Numbered from the stretch's first letter, positions 10,633 to 21,879 are shown. The stretch: DNA of 64,000 nucleotides from Massospora cicadina (GCA_022478985.1 JAKSZP010009301.1:1-64000), one strand, 5' to 3'. A program made the numbers and translations. The notes: generated from the sequence alone by a model not told the origin.

Positions 10633-10654
10633 TACATTCCATCATGTCGACTTA
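10633..10654. repeat. Target-site duplication of OOE-A, right copy
   Basis: Reads TACATTCCATCAT and then GTCGACTTA. It is the partner of 8717-8738; all differences are transitions. Confidence 0.88.
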
Positions 10655-10687
10655 GGGCTTATTGTCCATCATATTGGAATCACGACA
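10655..10687 (-). repeat. 5' LTR of Gyp-D, part 2
   Basis: The missing end of the 5' LTR, matching 3049-3080 of the 3' LTR (GGCTTATTGTCC ... CACGACA against GCCTATTGTCC ... TTGCAACA). It restores the full LTR length of about 460 bp when joined to 8311-8738. Confidence 0.8.
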
Positions 10688-12038
10688 TCTTCCCAGTGTG
10701 TTCACTGCTCCTAATCATGACAAAAGTAAAGTCTCTACATTCATTTGTAAAATATGGGAATTTGAATAATGTCATCATAACCAATTTTCATCTCATTCAT
10801 ATGGAGGCAAAAATTGAATACCAAAGAAAAAAATCAATTCTAATATGGATTAATTGAATGAAAAACATTAATTCTGCGTTAGAAAAGGCAGGATTGGTTT
10901 ACTTCATTTTGGACCAGGAAATGGGGTTTTTTATCCCAAATTATGACATTTGAAATTATAAATGTACCTGAAGTTTTTCACGATTGTAATAAAATTAATG
11001 TGGCTTCAGGATAGCTTCTGATTGTATGTTATTTGGTTTTTATGGAATATATAGTATATCCTAAGATCAAGCTTTTCATTGGATCTCCTATGGCAAGTGG
11101 TTGTGCACTTAAGAGCGTCTAACCTAAATTAGAATTTAGTTTGTGCTACTTTATAAGGCTAAATTACCTTATTGGGAAATTCATGTTTGACAAGGATCAT
11201 ATGATCACTTCAACAAGGAAAGGATACTTTTAATTGGCCCACTCCAACCTTGAATGAGGAATTAAATAGCTTTTAATGGACTTCACTTCTCTAAAAAAAT
11301 AATTGTATAGCCTGTCACAGACTGTCGCACCTTTTAAGGCCAGTGGCGCTAAATCCCTTCATATTCATCTGCAATGTAGAATGCACTTCAGGCTGTGAAG
11401 TGCGCCTTACTTTCCATGTTTTTACTACAATACATTATATCATAAAAAGAGTAATGGTGACCAACGACGCTTAAACTTTAGCATTTCTTCTGCAATATAG
11501 CAAGTGGGCACATATGGAGTTAAAGATTAAGTGAGATATTTAATAAAGATTCTACTACCTGAGTAAACTACGCAGTCCATGATAAAGTAATTTTGGAAGT
11601 ATTAGAAGAGTTAAATTGAAGGCACCACTATTTACATAGTCATCCTTGCCATTCTGGGGTTTTATTGACCATAGGCAATGATTTATTACAGTGCCCCTCA
11701 TGTCTTAACCCCTCATCAAACCTTTTAGAATGAGATCCTTCAACAGTTTTTTTTTACTCTTATGAGACCACAAAAGACAGCGAGAATGTTTCAGATGATG
11801 TTAAGTCATAACACGGTCTTAGCTCCTCAAATAAAGGATATGGAGGGCCATAACTCTCAACTGTTGATTACTTTGGGTAAAAATAGAATTGTTTCAGCCC
11901 TCCTTCATTACTTGTGTTCCTGTTTCAATTTGCTGGAAAATCTAGAGGGGTTAGTATTTTCAAGTGGGTCAACATATCACAGTTTTTCCTCAGATTACAA
12001 TATTTTCTTGCTAATGAACATTTAAACCAAGAGGATTT
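10688..12038 (+). pseudogene. Chromo-1 fragment 2: RT and RNase H remnant
   Basis: Continues Chromo-1 after Gyp-D. Around 10740-10860 the frame reads FVKYGNLNNV and then HMEAKIEYQRKK, matching the RT palm of Chromo-2 near 14390-14510. Around 11563-11700 it reads VNYAVHDKVILEVLEEL, then a TIGNDLL block, matching the RNase H of Chromo-2 (LNYAVYDKELMAVVEAL, DHHALTT). It is heavily decayed, with a stop every few dozen codons. It ends at 12038 where Chromo-2 is inserted, and homology resumes at 18039. The 87-codon ORF at 11762 lies partly in this remnant and is not a gene. Confidence 0.6.
12034..12038. repeat. Target-site duplication of Chromo-2, left
   Basis: GATTT, paired with GATCT at 18039-18043 (one C/T difference). 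Five bases is the usual length for this class. Confidence 0.65.
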
Positions 12039-12933
12039 TGGCTTGGCTTTTAGATGACATAATTGAGGGAACCAACAGCAAAAACTAAGCTTCACGTTAG
12101 GAGGCCAAAAGGTGAAGTTGGCAAGCCTCCTTGACCTTAAGCATACCATGAACCAACGCTAGGTACTGGCCAAATATGCCAGGTTGGTCCATAGAATTTG
12201 AGTGATGCACGTCCTGGCGTTACATCCTAGGCGTTAAAACACGCCAGCCATGTTCTGAATCATGGTGGTTCAAATCAGTTGATCAGCGAATGGGGTTTCA
12301 AAACCTGTTCAATTTTTAGAAATTTTATAACTCAGGTCAGCCTAGCCTTCAGTTGATAACTTGAGTTTGGTCAATCTCTAGCTATAGTTCCTGCCTGATG
12401 AAAGCGTGCTCTTATCGGTGTACCTTGGCTTAGCACCACTTCCAATAATCAATGATTCCTCTATAATTGTTCAAGTATGATTCCTCAAGACCAATCTTCC
12501 TCATTAGTCGACTTTCTTATTAATAAAAAACCTCTTTAGGTTACTTTTTTATATTAACTTGGGCAAAACTGAGCGCGAACCTCTTTAGGGAAGTCTCAAA
12601 CAACGTCTACCATTTTATTTAACCAAAAAAAACTACCCAATCTGATGCACCGCTGGGCCTCCCTGGTCCCCTCCAGACCGAGGTGCCCCAGCATGCCAGC
12701 CTAGATATTCGCTTGGGTGTGGGTTCCCCTTTGGGGTCCACCCAAGTCTTGTTATTTGTATGCCATCTATAAATATTTTCCGCGTTGTACACCCTTGGCC
12801 TCTGTTACTTTGGCTCCAGTACCTTCTGCAGGGTTATGCTTACCATAATACTAATTTTTAGTTCCCTGGAGGTGTAGCTGTGCTCCACGCACCACCATGC
12901 TGGGAACGGGAGAGTTTAAACACTCTCCTTTCA
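12039..12933 (+). repeat. 5' LTR of Chromo-2
   Basis: 895 bp, starting TGGCTTGG and ending CTCCTTTCA. It aligns end to end with 17145-18038, including GATGACATAATT near the start, CACCACTTCCAATAATCAAT, CAGACCGAGGTGCCCCAGCA and CACCACCATGCTGGGAA near the end. The start is fixed by the equal 14-base offset to GATGACAT in both LTRs. Confidence 0.85.
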
Positions 12934-14290
12934 TTAGTCAACCAACCACTTTTATATATGAGCACTAAAATTATCCGTGTGGAGCTTTAAGTTCAAATTG
13001 GGTGTGCCTGCCATTTTGCACAGCCTCAATGGGTCTCACCACCGTTATCTCATTTGGCCAATGGTTGGGTGTCTCAGCATTATCCTTGCTACCTCCAACT
13101 GGGAAGTACACACCCTTCTTGCTCATACATAGTGGATACAGACTCTTTGCAATATAAATGTTGTGATCCCCAACTTTCCACCTAAATTTATAAAAACAAT
13201 ATAGTTAAAATATTTTTTTCTCAGCACTGCGTTTGGATGGTGCAATGGGATCATTGACAAAGGCCTGGTAGTGATGGCCTAGGAAACGATGCACATCCCG
13301 TTGCCAAAATGAATATGGGGTCATTTCTGCCCAAAACGCGTTTTATAATGCTGAGTTCTTTTATAAAACCTACTAAGTATCTTCTTTGGCTCTAATATGA
13401 AACCCATTAAAATATATTGAATCATCCCAGAGAACTTGCGCTTGACCCCTACTATCATCTGCAGAACACAGGCGGTGGAGAAGAACTTACTTTTACAATA
13501 TAAAACGTTTATGAAACCGTTGAAGATATGTTGGCATATGTACCTCAGTAATAAACTTGGCCAACTATCCTTCTCCATTTTTTGATGCGAAAACATACCC
13601 TGGGCATGCTTATGCCTGAAGAATATTTTCATGGTGGAGTTTTGCGTTGTCTGCTATGAATAAATACCATTCTGGATATTTTTTGTTGACTGCTACCCTT
13701 TCATCCCCTATAGGAAAAATCAGCACTACTATTTGGTGGATATGGAGCCTCTGAGAATCTAATTGACCAAGATATAGCCGAATACTTTGAACCAAGTTAC
13801 TTTCCAGGTAGTATGGTTAGCAGAGGAAATTCTCAAGGTATTCCCACACTTAAGGTTCTAGGGTTGGTGAATTATAGAGTTGGCAAATATCTTTTGTCAG
13901 ACCATTTCCAAGCAATCAAAAAACCTTTTGTAACCACATTTTTGGGAGTAGAGTGGTGGCGAAATTTTATTTCAGGACCAACTTGACAGATAATACCTTG
14001 TCCTTGACTTTATAGAATGGCCACATATTAGTTGTCCCTTTGTCTGAGGCTTATTATCAGGGGATCAGCCCCACTGGTCCAATATCCACACACTCAGTCT
14101 TGCTCTATTACTGAAGCTCTCTCTGGAGGTACCTTTACCTTCCTGTTTGGAGGGGTTGGAATCTTCGTTTGATGTGGCTTCAGCTAATGTACTATCAGAT
14201 CATTCAGAGTTTGATTGTGAGTTCAAGATACCCGTTGATCTGTTGCATATATATTCCTCGATTTACTCATTGACTGCATGAGAGGAAGCG
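12934..14290 (+). pseudogene. Leader, gag and protease region of Chromo-2 (unreadable)
   Basis: By position this should hold the PBS, gag and protease. I could not find a convincing zinc knuckle or D-[ST]-G motif, and all + frames are broken. The first bases after the LTR (TTAGTCAACCAACC) are not a TGG-type PBS and differ from the other families. The minus-strand ORFs here (for example 13321-13632 and 13610-13795) resemble no family I know and are probably chance. Confidence 0.45.
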
Positions 14291-14830
14291 ACATTAGATG
14301 TGTGGGTTAAGAAGCAGTTAGCCAAAGACGCAATTTTTTAAGCGTACCTACCCAGTATGCTCCCTACTTCTCTTTTTAGAGAAAGCTGATGGTACTTTAT
14401 TCCCATGCATATATAATGGAAAACTAATTAATGTCACTGTACCAGATTTACATTCCATCACACTGAACTCACAGATTGCACGCTATGTGGAGAAGGTGAA
14501 ATTCTCTTACAAACTGGATTTTTTAGACGCGTTCAGTCAGATATGGATCCAGAAGGGCAAGGGGTGACTAATTGCATTCCGTACCAGAAAAGGAATTTTA
14601 CAATTTTGGGCTATAGCCTTTAGAGTAAAAATGCCCCTACTTTTTTCAACGCCGTATTGATGCAGCTTTAGAGACTTTCTGGATTTTGAGCGGTCAGCTA
14701 CATAGTTGTTATCTGGTGTTTTCCCCTGATCATGAGTCTCATGCAATACACCTTCAGCAAGTGGCGGAGAGGGTAAAGTCATCAAATCTTACTATGTAGA
14801 TCTGTAAATATGAATTCTTCAAGTTAGGTC
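14290..14830 (+). pseudogene. Reverse transcriptase of Chromo-2 (broken)
   Basis: RT domain in one main frame with several stops. It reads WVKKQLAKDAIF, EKADGTLFPCIYN (equivalent to 'KKdG.LR.cvdYR'), KLINVTVPDLHSI, then FSYKLDFLDAFSQIWI (motif A, catalytic Asp present), IAFRTRKGILQFW and FFNAVLMQL-like residues. The YxDD box near 14700 has become SYIVVIWC, so both Asp are lost. The order and spacing are those of fungal chromoviruses. Confidence 0.8.
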
Positions 14831-15109
14831 ATCTTCTTGGGAAACATCGTTTTTAACCATGGACACATGATAAATTCATAAAAGAAGAGAACGATTTTTG
14901 AGTTTCCCACCCCAACTTTGGTCAAGTAATTGATGACTTTTTTGGGGTTAAGTACGTTATTTAAAAAAATCATGCCCAATCTCTCTAAGGTGGTGGCAAA
15001 CCTGTATAAGGCAAGTGGAGCTAAAGAGCTTATTTGTCCCTCATTTTTTAGGATCCCTTCCAAGCAGTAAAATGCACCCTGTTGTCCACGTTCATCCTTC
15101 ACCATGTAG

Positions 15110-15490
15110 ATCCCAAAAAGGAGTTCATTATGTCTACTGATGCCTCCAACTTTGCTATAACAGCTGCCTTAGTACTAATAGTGAAAAAGGAATAGAGCAT
15201 CCATTAGGATATTTTTCTTGGAAGATGTCTCTACATGAGTTAAACTACGCTGTTTATGACAAAGAGTTAATGGCAGTGGTTGAGGCGCTGACTTATTGGC
15301 GTCATCACTTCCATGGCTCATCCCAACCATTCTGTGTGCATAAAGATCACCATGCATTAACTACTGCGCACCTCATGTCTTGACCCCATGGCTAACCCGC
15401 TGGCATAAGACCCTAACCTAATTTGTGTTTTCCTATGAGTTTAAGAAGGGAAAGGAAAATGGTTTGGCAGACGCTTTGAGCTGCAATCCT
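15110..15490 (+). pseudogene. RNase H of Chromo-2 (broken)
   Basis: Reads FIMSTDASNFAITAALVLI at about 15123-15180, which keeps the first catalytic Asp. LNYAVYDKELMAVVEAL (about 15239-15290) and KDHHALTTAHLM follow, with a Lys-Asp-His in place of 'TDH'. FEYK-type residues lead to KKGKENGLADALSCNPA at 15443-15490, the 'H.pG..N..ADaLSR' marker. A frameshift separates 15180 from 15239. Confidence 0.8.
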
Positions 15491-15689
15491 GCGCTAGCTC
15501 CCAAGCCTAGGGAGGTAGAGATGCATAATACCCACATGATGATTCTGCCAAGTATATTGTGTCTCAACTTCCTTCCCCCTCAGCCCATGGGCCAGCGCTC
15601 GCTCATCTGGAAAATGATGAGGAATATGGTAAGTTAGAAAGGTAGTCTGTCTCAGCCTTTGTCAACCGTATACACTATGATCCTTGCCA

Positions 15690-16640
15690 AGAGTGCATTG
15701 AATCAGGAGGACATCACTAGAGGTTATCATGTAAAGGATGAGATGGTGTAGTTTCAGGGGCGCATATGGGTTCCAACCAGACCACTCTGCCTGGAAATCA
15801 TTTGGGGCCATCATGAAGGAATCGCCGTTGGTCATCCAGGAAAGGTGAAAACTCTGGAACTAATTCACAGCACTTACAATTGGAAGGGATAGACGATCAG
15901 GTGGAAAGGTATTGTAAAGAATGGCTGGTCTAAATTCAAATGAAACTGGATTGCCAGCTACTAGCGGGGTGGTTGTATCAGTTCAAAAGGCTGAAGGGCA
16001 ATGGACTTCTTTATCAGTGGATTTTATTGTGGAACTACCTGTATCAGATGGTTATGATGCCATCATGGCAGTGGTGGACCGTTTTAAAAAGTTTCCTAAC
16101 TTATTTCCTGCAAAACCACTGTAACCGGCTGGGGTGGCTAGGCTCTTCTTCTCTCATGTGTTTGCTCTTCAAAAGTCTCCCAAGAATAATTAGCAATAAT
16201 AGACCCCAATTTTCCCTATCTTTTGGAAAGAGTTGTGTGAGACTCTTCAGTTTTGCCCTGCTGTTTGATTGCCTGTCATCTTCAATCAGATGGGCATACT
16301 GAACGTGTGAAGCAGAGTTTATAACAGTTCCTGCGGTGTTACACTGCCACGGATCATTCAGATTGGGTTTCTCACCTTCTAATGGCTCAGTTTAGCTACA
16401 ACAACACTCAACATGCTTCTATTGGTTGTTCCCCATTTTTGGACAACCATGGGTTTAAACTCACCTTTGACATAGAGCCCAGTTTTGGATCTAAAGTTGA
16501 AGCGGTGGTTAACTTTGCTAAGTCTATCAAGAAAGTACACCAGGGGGTCTCCACAAATTTGGAGGCAGAAATGCAAGTTTTTAAGGAGAACGCCAATGGA
16601 AAGAGTGGGTGGGTTCAGCGCACAAGGAAGGGGGTCTTGT
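15690..16640 (+). pseudogene. Integrase core of Chromo-2 (broken)
   Basis: The zinc-finger region is near 15800-15900 (HHEGIAVGHPGKVKTLELI). The core begins SLSVDFIVELPVSDGYDAIM at about 16005-16064, with the first catalytic Asp, followed by VVDRFKKFPNLFPAK. The second Asp block near 16190 reads IIDPNF (equivalent to 'SDR...F'). The third block reads DGHTERVKQSL with the Glu, and MAQFSYNNTQHASIGCSPF follows in the 86-codon open stretch 16382-16642. Frame changes occur near 16125 and 16320. The HTERVNQ and YNNA.H.S...SPF wording is typical of fungal chromoviruses. Confidence 0.85.
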
Positions 16641-16789
16641 GATGCTTAATGCTCGAAACATCTATATCAAGCAGCCAGTAAAAAGCTGGGACCAAAGAGG
16701 ATTGGCCCTTAACGCGTTGTCAGAATAATTGACTACTCCTCATACCAGTTGGATCTTCCCCCTCATTCTGGATATTTTAAATCTTTCAT

Positions 16790-17066
16790 ATAAGCGAGTT
16801 GAAGTTGTTTGAGGGCCCCCCACCAGAGACCCCAGAGGCGTATCTGGTGGATGGGTCGCAGGAGTGGAAAGTAAAGGAGATAGTAGCCTCCTGCCAAGTA
16901 AAAAAAGTCTTTAGTACCTGGTATCCTGGAAGGGAATTGATACAGCAGAAAACAGTTGGACATCAGAGCGCAACTGTGCACATATTCATGACCTGCTTGA
17001 AGTCTTCCACAAGCGTTTCCCCCAGGCCTCTGGATCTCAGTCAAACCAAACTGTTGATACTATGAA
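16790..17066 (+). pseudogene. Chromodomain at the C-terminus of Chromo-2 integrase
   Basis: The open stretch 16799-17065 reads LFEGPPPETPEAYLVDGSQE, WKVKEIVASCQVKKV, TWYPGREL and a final block around HIF. It matches the order 'P.P..VDGE.E.eVE.ILdsR......Y.VKWkGY....TWEP...L....V..F'. The VDG..EW.V.EI segment and the spacing to TWYPGREL define a chromodomain; the aromatic cage is only partly kept. In this family the domain binds methylated histone tails and targets insertion (known of the family). Confidence 0.75.
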
Positions 17067-17126
17067 ATTGTCCCTGGCCCACAATAACTTTCTCTGGCGC
17101 AAGCCCCTGGGGGGAGGCGGAGCCCC

Positions 17127-17144
17127 AAAAGAATGAGAGGGTAG
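17127..17144 (+). other. Polypurine tract of Chromo-2
   Basis: AAAAGAATGAGAGGGTAG directly before the 3' LTR (TGTCATG). A second purine run, GGGGGGAGGCGG, lies at about 17109-17120. Confidence 0.75.
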
Positions 17145-18038
17145 TGTCATGTCTTGGGGATGACATAATTATGAGGACCAAAAGCAAAAACAAACCTGAA
17201 CGTCAGAAGGCCAAAAAGATGAAGTTTACAGCCCTCCCTGACCTTAAGCATACCCTGGACCAATTCTGGGTACTGGCCAAATATGCCCAAGTTGGTACTG
17301 TGATTGTGCATGATATAGGTCCTGGCCTTACATCCCAGGCGTTAAAACGCGCCAGCTACGTTCTAAATCATGATGGTTAAAATCAGTTGCCCAGCAAATG
17401 AGGTTTCAAAACCCGTTCAATTTTCAAAAATTTCCAACTCAGGTCAGCCTAGCCTTCAATGATAACTTGAGTTTGGTCATTCTCTAGCTATAGTACCCTG
17501 CCTGATGGAAGCGTGCTCTTATTGATGTACCTTGGCTTAGCACCACTTCCAATAATCAATAATTCCTCTATAATTGTTTAAGTATGATTCCTCAAGACTA
17601 ACCTTACTCATTGGTCAACTTTTTTATTAATAAAAACCTCTTTAGGTTACTTTTTTAATGTTAACTTGGGAAAAACTAAGCGCGAACCTCTTTAGGAAGG
17701 TCTCAAATAACGTCTGACATTTTATTTACACAAAATAAACTACCCAATCTGGTGCACCGTTAGCCTCCCTGGTCCCCTCCAGACCGAGGTGCCCCAGCAC
17801 TCCAGCCTAGATATTCGCTTGGGTATGGGTCCCCTGTGGTGTCCACCCAAATCTTGTTGTTTGTATGCTATATATAAATATTTACTGCGTTGTATACCCT
17901 GCCCTGTGTTACTTTGGCTCCAGCACCTTCTTCGGGGTTATGCTTACCATAATACTGATGGCTAGTTCCCTGGCGTTATTTCTGTGCTCCGTGCACCACC
18001 ACGCTGGGAATGAGAGAGTTACAAACACTTTCTTTACA
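17145..18038 (+). repeat. 3' LTR of Chromo-2
   Basis: 894 bp, TGTCATGTCTTGGGG ... CTTTCTTTACA. It pairs with 12039-12933. The same LTR family occurs at 19439-20312 (Chromo-1) and 42812-43666 (solo, reversed). Confidence 0.87.
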
Positions 18039-19438
18039 GATCTAATGAGGAGACATAATATAAAGGACAATATGGTATGGTTTCAGTGATGCTATGGTCT
18101 TCCACTGGATCTCTTCGCCTGGACAAAGTCAAGAAGCATCATGATGGGATAACTTTGAGCCACCCTGGGGAAGGTAAAACCCCTTGTGCTCCCCTCTGTA
18201 AGTATAAATGGAAAGAAAAACCAGCCCAGTTAGGTTAATAAGAAGTGCTTTGTGTGTACCTGGATGTAAATCAATTCTTCAGGCCTTTTTTGGATTGAAG
18301 TTCCACCACAAAAAGCAGAGGGTACTGGACTTCACTATTTGTTATTTATTTTAGAATCAAACACTTTCAGATGGGTATGTTTCCATCTTATTGTGATAAA
18401 TTGGTCACCAAGCAGACCCACTTTATCCCATGCCATACCACTTTAACGGTGGTTCAGATGGTTAAGTTATACGTCTCTCACATCTCCGCCTATGGCTTAA
18501 AAATCAACATTGACCAAGGAGATTTGATCCATTCGTATTCTGGGAAAAGCAGTGTAATATTCTCAAATTTGTCATTTACGTTCAATTGCTTTCCATCCAT
18601 AATCGTATGGGCAGACAGAACTAGTGAAACAATAATTAGGGAAGTTCCTGGGTTCTAACGGCTGCTAAGGTCTCAGATTGGACCTCACAACTTCCCTTGG
18701 CTTAACTCAGCTACAATAATATGCAGCAATATTCTATTAGCTGAGCTCTCTTCATCATTTATAATTTAAACCCAAATTTAAAAAAACCCAGTCGTAGGTT
18801 TAAGGTGAAAGTTGTGGTGAAATTTAAAAATCAAGAAAGTAATTAAGAGGTAAAAACAATTTTTATGCTGCCAGAAACCCACAAGGTGAATGCAGATTGA
18901 AAGAATAGGGTAGGGCCTGAGTATAAGGAGGAAATTCATTACGCTTGACGTCAGGAACATTCCAGTCAAGTAGTTATGCAAAAAGGGACCACATAAGATA
19001 GGAATTACCACATTGTTAAAAATATTAAGGTAAATCTACTACCAGTTTGATCTTCTGCCTAAGTTCCAAATATTTGTTACATTCCAGAAGAGATAATGGC
19101 CCTTTTTGAGTGTCCTTATATAGAATTTCCAGAATTGTACTTGGTTATGTGGCACTAGAGTTTAAGATAGAGGATATTTTAGACACCTGTTGATTCTAAA
19201 GAAGGCTTTAATACCTGGTATCATGGGAGAGGTTTGATGCCGCGGTGAATAACTGTGTTCCAGCCCGCAATTGTGCCTATGCGCAAAACTAAATGATACA
19301 TTATACTTGCACTCTATGCCACTGCCGGCCCTAATTCAACTCCAATAATTACTTCCTTAAAAAGTTGCCACCTGCCCATGTAATAGATCTACTGGGCTAC
19401 CCTAAAGGTGAGGTGATTTCTCAAAAGCTGGAAGGTAA
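18039..19438 (+). pseudogene. Chromo-1 fragment 3: integrase and chromodomain remnant
   Basis: Continues Chromo-1 after Chromo-2. The zinc-finger part at about 18060-18200 parallels 15740-15890. The integrase core stretch 18371-18658 reads DKLVTKQTHFIPCHTT (equivalent to 'vDrlTK.thFiP'), then YGLKINIDQGDLIHS (second Asp block) and ADRTSETIIREV (equivalent to 'dGqTEr.N'). A chromodomain trace reads FNTWYHGRGLM near 19210. The wording THFIP differs from the Chromo-2 equivalent, so the two are relatives, not recent copies. It ends at its own 3' LTR. Confidence 0.7.
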
Positions 19439-20312
19439 TGTCATGTCTCATGACATATTCAATGGTACCAACCTCAGGAAAACGGAGTAATTTGCAATTT
19501 CTAAATAAATTAGTTATATATCCCTTCTGACCCCATTTATATCTTGGCTCAACGCAAGTAAGGGCTATGGATGCCCAGGTTGGTATAAGGGTCACTGACG
19601 AGGTTGCCAACGTTATATTATAAGCTCTGAAATTTAAGTATTATATGATGAAAAAATTATCGCTACATTGGTTTTTTAATGTGATACAAGTCATATTTTA
19701 GTATTATATTACCAGATTTGGTAAAATTTAAATTCAATCCAATACTCAAGTTTGAGAATGCTTTTAACATAGGACTACCATCAATTGTAGTCTGATTTTT
19801 TTAGCGAGATTTGGTTTTTTTCCCTTGATAAAATATACATTTTCTAACACCTAATTCTCCGGTATATTCATCTTTGTTAGACCAACTTCTTTTTGGTTAA
19901 CTCCTTACTAATCAAAAACTAGGTAAAACTTTATCTAAGAAACTTATCTTTTAGTATATCCACAGAACATTCAAGGAGGTATCAAACTACCCAGGGTAAA
20001 TTACAAATTTTAAAACTAAATCTGATCCAGTTTTTAATAGAGTCTGGGCCATCTATTTAAGAAGTTCCACAAGGATTAAAAACGTGGATATAGTCTTAGA
20101 TTAAACTCCACATTGGAGTTTAATCAAACCGTCTCCTCCTTATGTCATCTGTCAATCTAATAAGCCTTTATTATCTAGTTTAAAGAATTATAGGCATTGG
20201 CACCGTTTACAATGCCATGGTTTTTATATGTTTGATAGCTTATTACCAAAGAAATTTTAGGGTTTTAATACCACTTCTCTTAGGGAATAGAAGATAATAG
20301 ATACTCTCATCA
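19439..20312 (+). repeat. 3' LTR of Chromo-1
   Basis: 874 bp, starting TGTCATGTCTCATGACATA and ending near ACTCTCATCA. It is strongly diverged from the Chromo-2 LTR but aligns along its length (AACTACCC, ACCACTTCTC and others). The right edge is approximate. DNA beyond it is Gyp-M. Confidence 0.65.
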
Positions 20313-20399
20313 TAAAGGGAAAGAATTTAGGTGCCGCGCGTGAACTTGACTATGTGTAATGTGGTGAGATGTCATTAACAAGGCTCTTGGTCATCTTCT

Positions 20400-21270
20400 T
20401 ATAATGACAGCGCAGGTTCCATATAGACGGCCTGTAACTTTTCAGGTTTTCTTCTACGCATATGTATGCATAAATAGTTGTAACACAACGAACCTAGGCA
20501 AATTATGTAATCTTCAACTCTCATAAGCACTCCCCTAAAGCGACTTTTTAGAATGCTTCACACAATTACATAATCTTGACTAACTCCTCTGGCATCTCAA
20601 CATGATATCTTCTTTCAATGGTGATTTGTCAATGGTCTTATGGTATCTTAACTGGTAAGTAAACAGAGCTGATGGCAACATGATTTTCATTTAAATTATG
20701 GTTGAATGCAATATTCTATAATACTGAAAAGATGGTCCAATTAATCTAACCACATTTTCAAAAGCTTGAGGGTCTTTATGGATGTTAAAATGCTGCTTGA
20801 CTCATATTAAATCCATTAAGTGTCCTACAACTTCTGATAAAAATTTTCGTCCAATTTTGGAAAGTAGTTTATGTGGGCTTCTATACAGAGTAATGACTTA
20901 CTATACAATTAGCTTGAAGTAAATCTTGACATAATTGCCTGGATTGCATTGGTAATACCCTCTAAGTAAAGTAATCTATGGCACAACTATAAAACTATAA
21001 ATATCTTATTGTGTTTAAAAATTGTTTTACAACGTCAATAAATACTTTGTGATAAGGTGTCACACAGAGAAACATGTCAAATTAAACTTCACTTTGAATG
21101 GCTTATAATGGGCGCATTCAATACAGATCTCTAGATCCTATTTGATAAATTTCAGCATTGTCATTTAATAAAATCTCTTTTAAATGCTGATGTGCCTTCT
21201 GTGGCCCACCCGATGGTGTCTTCCATGTATATCAACATTTTATTCTTTTGCTTTCACAAAAAACCATTTT
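20400..21270 (-). pseudogene. Integrase remnant of Gyp-M
   Basis: On the minus strand the frame shows a histidine pair in HHRVGHRRHISI (about 21200), then CIECAHYKPF about 35 codons later, giving the HHCC zinc-binding order. FIDVVKQFLNTIRYL and CAIDYFT follow, equivalent to 'i.iD.vGp...T..g.+yi...iDyfTrw', with a catalytic Asp. Beyond about 20850 only scattered residues remain. Many stops. Confidence 0.6.
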
Positions 21271-21502
21271 TCATCTACTAGCTTCTCAAACTGTCCTTAT
21301 GACCCTTGTCAGACTTTAAATTCTTCTTGATTATCTTTGCTGCTTCAATTTTAATTCTTATTCATAATCAGGTTATACTGTTCAGTCTAAAAATATACCT
21401 TTTTCAGGTTTCTCAAGTGGAAAAGGGCAATAGCAACAATCCATCTTCTCCTATGTGCTTCTCCACTGCATGGTGCAGGATCTTAAAGTCACAACCTTGC
21501 AG

Positions 21503-21760
21503 CTAAATAGCATATATGGAAAGTCTTCCATCTGGTTTCTTTGTTTTTGTTAACCATCTTAAAGAGGCGTACTTATTGATTATCTTGAAGTGTAAGCCAT
21601 ATTTAAGTCTGAAATGGGTTATTGCTCTTATTACAGCTAAGCACCAGTGCCCTATAAATTTTAGATCATGTTCTGCTCTTGTAAATGCCTTTAAATCAAA
21701 TTTATTTAGTGACCACACCATTTTCAATAACTTAATTATAATGGCACCATAACCTCGTCA
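21503..21760 (-). pseudogene. RNase H of Gyp-M
   Basis: An open stretch of 74 codons reads LKAFTRAEHDLKFIGHWCLA, VIRAITHFRLKYG and RWLTKTKKPDGRLSIYAI. This is the block 'LT.AE.nY...ErECLAvi.Ai.hFR.YlyG...i.TDh..L.WL...k.p.GRLarWa'. TDH has become INK. The longer ORF opposite it (21516-21752, +) is its shadow. Confidence 0.8.
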
Positions 21761-21879
21761 CATTCATTAGTTTTAATGAGGTTTTTTTGAAAGGCTGCTT
21801 ATAACGGATTTTGTGCTTACATCATTGGTTTTATTTAGTTAAAGAAATCTTACTTTTTTCTTAAGCAGACATTTCTACT

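Larger units (their letters stand above)
2621..10687 (-). mobile_element. Gyp-D: near-complete Ty3/Gypsy element with dUTPase-like domain
   Basis: An LTR retrotransposon on the minus strand, about 6.15 kb once OOE-A is set aside. Order on the minus strand: 5' LTR, primer-binding site (PBS), gag, protease, dUTPase-like domain, RT, RNase H, integrase, polypurine tract, 3' LTR. The LTRs end TGTT...AACA. The flanking 5-mers are TATCC (2616-2620) and TCTTC (10688-10692). They do not match exactly, but both align with the same five bases (CTACC) of the intact relative Chromo-2, so they are probably a decayed target duplication. Its two LTRs are very alike, so it is among the youngest elements here, yet its frames are broken. 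Inserted in Chromo-1. Confidence 0.85.
12039..18038 (+). mobile_element. Chromo-2: full-length chromovirus with chromodomain
   Basis: A 6000-bp LTR element on the + strand: 5' LTR 12039-12933, gag/protease region, RT, RNase H, integrase, chromodomain, polypurine tract, 3' LTR 17145-18038. It is flanked by GATTT/GATCT. It sits inside the related but older Chromo-1, between the RNase H and integrase of the latter, so same-family elements are nested. Chromodomain integrases of this type steer insertion to marked heterochromatin (known of the family), which fits nesting. Confidence 0.85.

Noticed and set aside
13321..13795. Two minus-strand ORFs (103 and 61 codons) inside Chromo-2
   Set aside because: No match in Chromo-1 or elsewhere in the window and no motif; likely chance in an AT-rich gag region.
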